Source: Sphingobacterium litopenaei (lineage in GTDB: Bacteria > Bacteroidota > Bacteroidia > Sphingobacteriales > Sphingobacteriaceae). From it: 55,096 nt of DNA. Positions 53,747 through 55,096 of this stretch are shown piece by piece; the first letter of the stretch is position 1; the number at the start of each line of letters is the position of its first letter. Position numbers and translations under genes: made by a program. The stretch spans positions 1 through 55,096 of the forward strand of contig NZ_JACOIJ010000023.1 in the NCBI RefSeq assembly GCF_014692495.1, written 5' to 3'. The notes beneath the pieces were generated by a model. It saw nothing but the letters and a program-made list of their open reading frames with translations. It did no database searches and was not told where the DNA came from.

Positions 53747-54388
53747 ATGGTAAATATAAACGTATTTTCTCAGATATTAGGACTAGTAGATCGCAATATT
53801 TTCAACAAATTGGTTCAACAATATCAGTCCGATAAACACCATAAAGGAATTAATAGTTGGACACACTTTGTAAGTATGCTTTTCTGCCATCTTTCCTCAG
53901 CTGATTCCGTTCGTGATATTTCTAATGGGCTTCGTAGTACTACAGGAAACATGAGTCATATGGGTATCTCTAGAACGCCAAGCAAGTCCAACCTCTCTTA
54001 CATCAACCAACATCGTAATCATGGCCTATTTCGAGATTTGTATTATAAACTTTTGGATGATTTGTGGCATAAAGATTCTCCAAGACGCGCAGAGCTTAAC
54101 AGACTCAAGCGTAAAGTATATCTAATGGATGCTACTATTATTCCTTTATGCTTAAGTGTATTTGACTGGGCAAAATTCCGCAGTGCTAAGGGAGCTGTAA
54201 AACTTCATACTATCCTTGATTATGATGGCTGTATGCCCAGTTTTGTGCATATCACAGATGGTAAACAACATGAATCTAAAATCGCCAAGACTATTTCATT
54301 TCCTAAAGGCTGTGTGGTCGTTGTAGATAGAGGCTACGTTGATTATGCTTGGATGAACGTTTTGGATTGTTATGACTTTAACAAATAA
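53747..54388 (+). pseudogene. IS4-family transposase, C-terminally truncated
   Basis: A 213-residue fragment of a transposase that is normally about 380-390 residues. The N-terminal DUF4372-like region is present (SQILGLVDRNIFNKLVQQYQ and HFVSMLFCHLSSADSVRDIS), then the first catalytic Asp in VYLMDATIIPL and the second in VVVVDRGYVDYAWM. The DDE Glu motif and the rest are absent; the frame ends in DCYDFNK. Without the third catalytic residue it cannot be active. Confidence 0.85.
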
Positions 54389-55096
54389 ATTTTATCTTTT
54401 TAAGCCGCCGCTCCGCTATTTTTTATATATGGTGTCTGCTTATTTATGACAGCTGCCGCCCTGAGTACAATTTTGTTCCTAATAGCATTGATTACACTCA
54501 TTTTAGGCTTTCCTTCTCCTGTTTTTCTTTCATAGTATCCTTTGAACTCCGGATAAGATTGTATTGCCGATATAGCACAGAGATGCAGCATTTTTTTTAA
54601 CTCTTTGTTTGCCATGTTACTGACCCTGTTCCGTCCTTTGATGCTTATCCCGCTACTGTGCTCAAAAGGCACCACACCTGCATAGCAAGCCAGCTGTTTA
54701 CCGCTTCTGCCACAAGCAAAATTGTTCGTACAGCAGATTAGATAGATCGCGGTAAGATTACCGATTCCCGGAACGCTTGTTAATAGTCCATAATTTGTTT
54801 TGATCTTATCATTCTCTGCGATAATCTTTTTCATCATTGCCTCGATCTTGGCAATTGATTCCGAAAGCCCTTTAATGGCATCCCTGTGAACCCGTTCTAA
54901 CATCTGTCTGGTAGCTTTATCACTGATATTCCTCAATTCGTTCAGGTAGGTTTTATTACTGTTAAGCTCAGAAAGCATTCTCCTTCTGGAGGCCATCAGA
55001 TCCTGCAATCGCAACAGTGTGGGATCTAGGACACCTGTTGATTTCAGTGAGTCCGCTTCACGGCAGGCATACTGGCACAGTCGTATACTGTCTATC
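54389..55096 (-). mobile_element. IS110-family insertion sequence, partial at window edge
   Basis: Contains the C-terminal part of an IS110-type transposase on the minus strand; its boundary on this side is near 54389, where the IS4 gene breaks off. IS110 elements lack long terminal repeats, so the exact end cannot be fixed. The element runs past the window. Confidence 0.65.
54400..55096 (-). CDS. IS110-family transposase, C-terminal part (gene leaves window)
   Basis: The frame is open from the right window edge (DSIRLCQYACREADSLK) to a stop at 54400, about 230 residues. After a helical linker it shows the Transposase_20 domain: LLTSVPGIGNLTAIYLICCT, then GKQLACYAGVVPFEHSSGIS and NKELKKMLHLCAISAIQSYP. 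This is the C-terminal half of the IS110/IS116/IS902 family, with the Ser-containing motif SGISIKGRNRVSN. The RuvC-like N-terminal half lies beyond the window. A start codon at 55014 is internal. Confidence 0.88.
   Translation of the reverse strand, partial: IDSIRLCQYACREADSLKSTGVLDPTLLRLQDLMASRRRMLSELNSNKTYLNELRNISDKATRQMLERVHRDAIKGLSESIAKIEAMMKKIIAENDKIKTNYGLLTSVPGIGNLTAIYLICCTNNFACGRSGKQLACYAGVVPFEHSSGISIKGRNRVSNMANKELKKMLHLCAISAIQSYPEFKGYYERKTGEGKPKMSVINAIRNKIVLRAAAVINKQTPYIKNSGAAA

Larger units (their letters stand above)
53663..54388 (+). mobile_element. IS4-family insertion sequence, left part only
   Basis: Starts at the terminal repeat-like AGTGTCCAAAATAAGGG and runs into a transposase gene that is cut at about half length. 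The right half is missing; an IS110-type gene on the other strand begins within 12 bp. The insertion or a deletion by that element is the simplest explanation. Confidence 0.65.

Noticed and set aside
1..55096. CRISPR arrays, tRNA or rRNA genes, riboswitches
   Set aside because: No regularly spaced direct repeats, cloverleaf-like segments or known aptamer cores were seen in the gaps between genes.

Overview
The window looks like chromosome of a Bacteroidota bacterium, most likely of the Sphingobacteriaceae (Sphingobacterium- or Pedobacter-like). The signs are low GC, TAnnTTTG-type -7 promoter boxes, the rpsF-rpsR-rplI order, and families common in that group (DUF5606, DUF2807 'GIN' proteins, M13 peptidase, DUF1080, Tat-exported Gfo/Idh proteins, TPR-type histidine kinases). 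Taxonomy is inferred from gene content and promoter style only. Family names are from recognition by eye; no search was run.

Layout. 1-215: probable right end of an IS4-like element, then traX, whose first codons look frameshifted at a run of seven T. 0.8-5.2 kb: exonuclease-GIY-YIG fusion, TauE/SafE permease, HAD hydrolase, small lipoprotein, serine hydrolase. 5.3-6.4 kb: SPFH protein plus ribbon-helix-helix (RHH) regulator, preceded by three TGATAT repeats at an 11-bp period. 6.5-9.3 kb: ABC ATPase, membrane protein, YtrA-type GntR regulator and GIN-like protein, with a near-perfect palindromic operator next to the first start codon. 9.4-10.9 kb: small membrane protein and the ribosomal operon S6-S18-L9 with a full Bacteroidota promoter and leader hairpin. 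11-16 kb: GIN protein, Crp/Fnr regulator, and a TolC/HlyD/ABC-2 permease export operon. 16.2-18.2 kb: a TPR histidine kinase broken by three lesions.

18.3-22.6 kb: sbcC-sbcD. 22.7-28.4 kb: secreted protein and cytochrome c pair, an esterase, TraB/GumN protein, DUF5606, cyclophilin, RadC, MpaB-like oxygenase. 28.4-29.4 kb: an unusual pair, a YgjP/DUF45-like protein that has lost its HExxH zinc motif and a small partner gene. 29.5-38.1 kb: M13 peptidase, coiled-coil protein, smc, secreted cyclophilin, an interspersed-type repeat, deoxynucleoside kinase and trpS. 38.3-45 kb: secreted protein, an ATP-cone plus Mrr-like nuclease fusion, DUF2892 protein, sirtuin, small protein, gdhA, D-cysteine desulfhydrase-like enzyme, CDF transporter. 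45.2-45.5 kb: remnant of a second TPR gene. 45.6-50.6 kb: Gfo/Idh, two-domain DUF1080, lipocalin and second Gfo/Idh genes, probably for sugar catabolism in the envelope. 51-53.5 kb: small membrane protein and a large catalase. 53.6 kb to the end: an IS4-family element cut short, followed directly by an IS110-family transposase that leaves the window.

Most of the window is ordinary housekeeping and envelope biology. The parts most worth a second look are the zinc-less YgjP homologue with its partner, the helically phased repeats before the SPFH-RHH pair, the ATP-cone nuclease fusion, the start codons placed 3-5 nt after -7 boxes, and the decay or transposition marks (kinase pseudogene, TPR remnant, traX frameshift, IS ends). 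No tRNA, rRNA or CRISPR array was seen.
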